This document shows, one piece after another, positions 58,874 to 64,000 of a stretch of 64,000 nucleotides of DNA (position 1 is its first letter; each line of letters begins with the position of its first letter). The notes under the pieces are model-generated. The model was not told where the DNA came from. It searched no databases and worked only from the letters and a program-made list of their open reading frames with translations. The DNA is from Macrobrachium rosenbergii (lineage: Eukaryota > Arthropoda > Malacostraca > Decapoda > Palaemonidae), in assembly GCF_040412425.1 (NCBI RefSeq), contig NC_089743.1:81164971-81228970 (forward strand), given 5' to 3'. Both the position numbers and the translations under genes were made by a program.

Positions 58874-61800
58874 TAATAATAAAGCTGATTGACGGTAGAA
58901 GATATACAACAGTTTGACCTCAGGCAGTGGAAAAGATAAATACAGAAATAAAGACTGAAATCAATGTGAGAGGGGCAAACTGGGTAAGGTAGTGTGAATG
59001 GTATGAATGCTGTACACTGCTACAATAATACTGCAAAATGTAATGAGAATAAGTACTGAAGGTAGGAGGGGGAGAGGTTCATTACTTTGACACTCTACTA
59101 GTTTAGTACTTACAATCTTGATCTTGCACTATAGAAAATTTCATAAGTGAACCTTCAAAGAAAGTACATTCAGTGGACATAGTGTGAGCAGGACTTGGAG
59201 TGCTATTATCAGAAGTTAAAGTGTATTAAAAACTTCTAAGGAGACTGTGTACAAGCCAGTCTAACTGACACAAGATCCATTCATGCACCCCAGAGATGAT
59301 TTCATATTAAAATGATTTAATAATAGCACCTCCCATACATCTCCACCTTGAAGCAATTTTAAAAAGGAAATAAAATTTCCAAAGCTAAAATACTTAAAAA
59401 TATAAGCCTCTTTCCTAGTATGGAATGAAATAAATAGGGTAAAGGCATGCATACTTCTCAGCACACAAGCAGAGAAAAACAGAATGTGGAGTAGGAGAAA
59501 CAAAGAATAAAAATGGGAATTTCTGGGAACACACAGGTACTACAACTTTCAGCTGTGATAACATAGTGACCTGAGTAATGTTCACCACTCACTGTATCTT
59601 TATGATGATACAGGCTCCTTACTTTGCATTACATCTTATATACCCTCAGTCAATAAATAAATACATAATACTAAACATTAATGATGCAGCAGTCTGCAAG
59701 CAAACACAAAACAAAAGTATTACATGACTATCACATTAGATTACAGATAAATGTATTCCATTAATATTCAATGTACAATGTACTTCCTCCCAAAAGAGCA
59801 CATCTAATATATCAAGACTTTGGAAAGCATCAAGTTTCTTACACAAGTTTCTTACATCTGCAAAAAGCAACTCTCAACACAGCACCACCACATTAACCAA
59901 CACAGCGTACAGTAACTAAAATACTGCAAGTCAAAAACACACATTTTAAAATGCTTCCTTTTGAAGTGCCAAATAACATCATCTAAAGTACTTGATAGTC
60001 AAATTACAGTGGTATATGCCTCTTTTTAAGTGATACAACTGTATTACAGTCTCATAAAACATACCTACGCTCTGTACATGCATGTCGAGAATCCACTTTT
60101 AAATACAGTATTCAGTTTTTGTACTATTTCTTTCCAATGTAAATATAATATCATTACAAATAGCAAACAAATAATTATCAAACCATACCCAGATAAATAC
60201 AAAAACAATTCTGTTCTTATGCAAAAAAAATTTCCACATAAAATATGTAACCCTAACTTTAAAACTGAAATACCAAAACAATTAAAATTTCCCGGACATT
60301 CCAAAATTTGGAATAAGGTGTAGCATACTGCCAAGATAATTTATATCCTCCTGAAAGGGCTTTACCTTCAATGAATTTCATGGTGTTCAAGGGTACCTTT
60401 AATCATAAGACTTCTTTGAAGGTTACTAGCTTCTTACCACTTCCACACAATGATGGCTACTTAGTATACTGTAAATCATGGCAGTCGAGGCAAACTCTTA
60501 ACAGCATTTTCAAGAGCTGGAAGCTTTATTCAATCTAGAGTTGTTTCATTAGTTTGGAAAGGCTAAATAATATTGGTTAAAACGAGATTTTTATAAAATT
60601 TTTTTACCTTATAAAGTTGTCCCTAATTTATTAGACATGGTAATACTTCACCAGATAAATATTTGATTAGTAATGAGTGGTTATATATTTCCCACAAAGA
60701 ATAAAAAAAACCACAAACTCCATATATATAGATATATACATATACAGTACATGAAACTGAGTATAGAGTCATATAAGGTGAGTGTGTCTAACGTTCAATC
60801 CCAAACTACTTATGTTAAACAGGCATTAGTAGGTTTCCATCTGAAACGTTGGGGTGTGGTAAAAATTCTGTGTATTTCAAACCCAAATTAACCATTTCCC
60901 AATTCACATTATAGTGGTGGATAATAGTTATAAGCAAACACAAATCTGATGGCATTTAAGCTCATAATACAGTATTGGGATAATATTCTGGGACATTCCC
61001 AGATCATACTCATAAAAAACCAAATCATATTCATGAAAAACAAGAAAATATTAAAATGGGCTTCTCTTCCCCTAACTATTTCCTCTCCACCCTTGATATT
61101 GCTGCTGATACTCCAAAGATATCAATTTATTTCTAAAAATGGATCTTTTCTTCCACAGCACTTAACAAATCTACACTATAGGTTCAAATTACATAGCACT
61201 TGATGAGGCTTCCTTTCATAATCTGTACTTTGGCACTTTATTCCCAATTAAAAAATTATCAGTAACATTCATGGTCAATGAGTAATTGCAATGGCATCAA
61301 ATACTACTTTACAGTATAATGGTTTTTCTGTTGGCCACTTTCTTTGTCCTTCCAGTACCACATTCACAGACTCACTCCAATGAACTTCAGTCCCAGGTAC
61401 ACATATAGAAATAAAAATCAAGCAACACTTAACTTTCCCTGACAACTAAAATCACCCCTTCAACAGGTTAATGTTTTACATCAACACTACCTAGAGTGCC
61501 ATTTTACAATCAATCATACTATTTGTATGAATTAAACATCATAAAACAGATGAAGTAATAAATCACTTACAAGAAATACTTGCAGAACAAAATCATTAAT
61601 GTCCAATTCTATCTAGTTTTGTCTTGTTTCATATTCACTAAAACCTGAGTTCTTTTTCATCTCAACAAAGATTTTGAGTCTTACTGAAAAAACCCCTAAG
61701 TTATCCCATGCATTTAAATGATTAGTCTTGCTAAACTACTCTATAGTGATAATTTACACAAAATACTAAGTGCTCAAGGAAAATCTTCTTTGCTTTGGAG

Positions 61801-64000
61801 TGTTTCTTAGTAAATGTTACTTGTTACAAGGCATCACTGTTTTGATTCAGTCTTTATTACTGCAAGACTTGACACATACACTAGTTTACAAAGTATGATA
61901 TATGTAGTGACTTTCTAAAAAACCAAATTAACAAAAAAAATTTTTATGATCAGATGAGTACTGGCAGAACCAAAATTTACAAAAAAAAAAAATATATATC
62001 TCTTTACTAACCATTTGCAGCAATACCCTACTAGTGGCTAAGAAGTCAGTATTTTATTTCAATTCTTTCAAATATTTTAGGTGGCAATATATGTATGCAC
62101 TACCTTAGTGCCAATTATACCAGCACACCTAAAGTAAGATCCAATCTTGGGTGAAATTTAATATAATATTCTGTAGTTTGTTTTCATGCACTTATGCACC
62201 ACAGCAATTTAAATGAATTTAGATGAACAGCACAAGATTCTAGCAAATCATCTTAATCTTTACGGAAGTTTTCTTGCTATCGATTAAATTATGCTGACAG
62301 GAACTTAAAAGACTCTTCTTAATATTTTGCTGATCCCAGATTATGACCATGATTTTCCTTGACAGTGATGTCCTAAGTTCACAGTCAAAGGGATCAGAGG
62401 AATCAAGAGAATTTTTGTGCTATAAATCAATTTGCAATACACGTCATAACTTTTGTACAAGAGCATAATTACTTGCCATTTGTAAAGATTAACAAACAAT
62501 TCCTGCTTACAAAAATATTCAATGTTTCATTACATAATAACTCTGTATTCATATACATACCTCACTCCAAAAGTTAATACCATTTCATGCTCCTTGTATG
62601 TTACTTTTATGATAGGATTTCTTTACCTTCCATAGCCACAAAATCTTCTTAAAATTTAACATTTACTAAACATTGCAAAATATAACCTACAAGCACTTGA
62701 CCTGACAGCTACCTACACAAGATCTACAATCATAACCATAACATCATTTTACTTCCATAAGTGGGCAATTTAAATTTCCTGCTCTTATGCTTGTGAACTT
62801 ACTATTTCCCTCTCAAGGGACATAGGAATGATCCTCAGTGTTAAAAAGAACCACCTAAAAGTAAAAATTTCTAATTATCTGTTACTGTATGGATACCTAG
62901 TAATAACTAAAGACAAAATATAAATCCTGCTAATTCTTACTAAACCAACTAGTTCCCATTAAAATGACAGGAGTGAAAGGCCAACAATTCATCTTTGGTT
63001 TTAGCCACAACAAAATCAACTGAAAACATTCACGTTATCAAGGTTGCAGGGCGTACTACATGTGCAAATACTAGTTATGTACAGATACAAGCTCTTTCAG
63101 ATTTGTATCCACCACATCCACATGTGCATCTACAGTGCCAAACAAATCTCTTTTTCTAAAAATATAAAATATTAGATATAACAAAACTTTGTTCAACAGC
63201 CATTAATCAGTCCTTATATGATCAAAGTTACATAGCTTATCTATAGTTGTAAGAACAGAAAATATGAACCATCATGTTTTGCAAACCTTAATCCCAAACA
63301 AAACAACAAATTCAAAAGCACACATTTGTTGTATACTACACTCAATAATAAGGATGGTGTCATATGACATGGATAAAAAAAAAAATATCAAATTCACCTT
63401 TTTTGTTACTGTAACCTGTGTGTGTGTCAGAGAGAGAGAGAGAGAGATACAACACCTGTAATAATTCTTTTTTTTAATGCATTGGTCTTCCTCAAACTTC
63501 TGACCTGGGTCAGAGAATAAAAAGTACTGTAAAATGAAAGTAATCTTACACAAGCTTAATTTTCAGGATTGAGCCAGTGGAATAATTTAATCTGGGGAAG
63601 AGGCCAAAAAGTGGAATAACTCTTAGAAGACAGGTTTAAGATTCGAGCCAACCTTTAAAATTAGTTTCTCCTCATTAATTCAAAATTTCACTACATAAGT
63701 TTTTGGAAAAATCTTATATGATTTGCATAAAACTATGCTTCATATATGCATATAATTTATTACTATGCTCTATGCATACAGGAACATGCTTTAGAAAATA
63801 ACTTAGATTACGAAGCTATTCAATTTCAAACCTTTAGTCTATAAATGTGAAGAACATGGAAGTCAACTATATGGGAGAAATTCGCCCTTTCTTATGCAAA
63901 GGAAATAGACAAGCCCCTTGAAAGGAAAAAAGGCATTGATTCTGGCTCTGCTAACAAATCCTCCCTGGTTACAATACTTCTCTTTTCACAAAGGGGCTTT
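57850..64000. other. AT-rich featureless stretch
   Basis: About 6 kb with no frame over 97 codons, no recognised transposon, and only two small simple arrays: (ATA)n at 58.84-58.87 kb and (AG)n at 63.43-63.45 kb. The composition is even and many A- and T-runs occur. Part of it could be intron or a long 3' UTR; nothing decides this. Confidence 0.4.
58838..58870. repeat. (ATA)n microsatellite
   Basis: About ten ATA trinucleotides. Confidence 0.9.

Overview
The window looks like nuclear DNA of a decapod crustacean (shrimp, prawn or crayfish type). The reasons are very dense (AT)n and (TC)n microsatellites, a tRNA-derived SINE with several intact target-site duplications, DIRS-type tyrosine-recombinase retrotransposons, Ty3/gypsy pol remnants and palindromic MITEs, with genes interrupted by introns. 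No bacterial operons, ribosomal RNA genes, complete tRNA genes or CRISPR arrays are visible. The species cannot be named from sequence alone.

Layout. Positions 1-16.4 kb are dominated by long simple-sequence arrays (more than twenty, single tracts up to about 115 bp) with hairpin MITEs and SINE copies between them; no protein gene is supportable there. Positions 16.4-23.6 kb hold a SINE with target-site duplications, a CpG-containing candidate promoter on the minus strand near 17.7 kb, and a decayed LINE reverse-transcriptase tail at 21.9-22.3 kb. Positions 23.63-28.48 kb hold the only host gene I can support: four plus-strand exons of a stargazin/CACNG-like (claudin-fold, four-transmembrane) protein. 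It has a TM3-loop-TM4 segment and a 135-codon cytoplasmic tail ending in a TARP-like PDZ ligand (STPV). The first exons of the gene are not in view or not recognisable, and the reading frame is broken inside the last exon.

Positions 28.5-37.5 kb are mostly non-coding, with a 500-bp foldback element at 35.5 kb. Positions 37.6-58 kb are a transposon graveyard: a hAT-type MITE, a DIRS RNase H fragment, a LINE reverse-transcriptase fragment, a gypsy element that has lost its reverse transcriptase, and then a very large imperfect inverted repeat. The arms of that repeat run about 42,562-46,924 and 47,831-51,681. They carry DIRS-like terminal sequence plus the 3' end and LTR of a gypsy element. The central 0.9 kb is the only single copy of the gypsy RNase H and integrase amino half. 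Immediately right of it lie a decayed DIRS RNase H/tyrosine recombinase, several DIRS-type terminal hairpins and another SINE. Positions 58-64 kb are AT-rich and featureless.

The nesting gives a relative history: DIRS-like sequence, then gypsy insertion, then inverted duplication, then insertion of a second LTR element in the left arm only (now a solo LTR with a CCCCC target duplication). I see no convincing new enzymatic or defence system. The most unusual items are the 9.1-kb inverted duplication and the frame-disrupted TARP-like gene.
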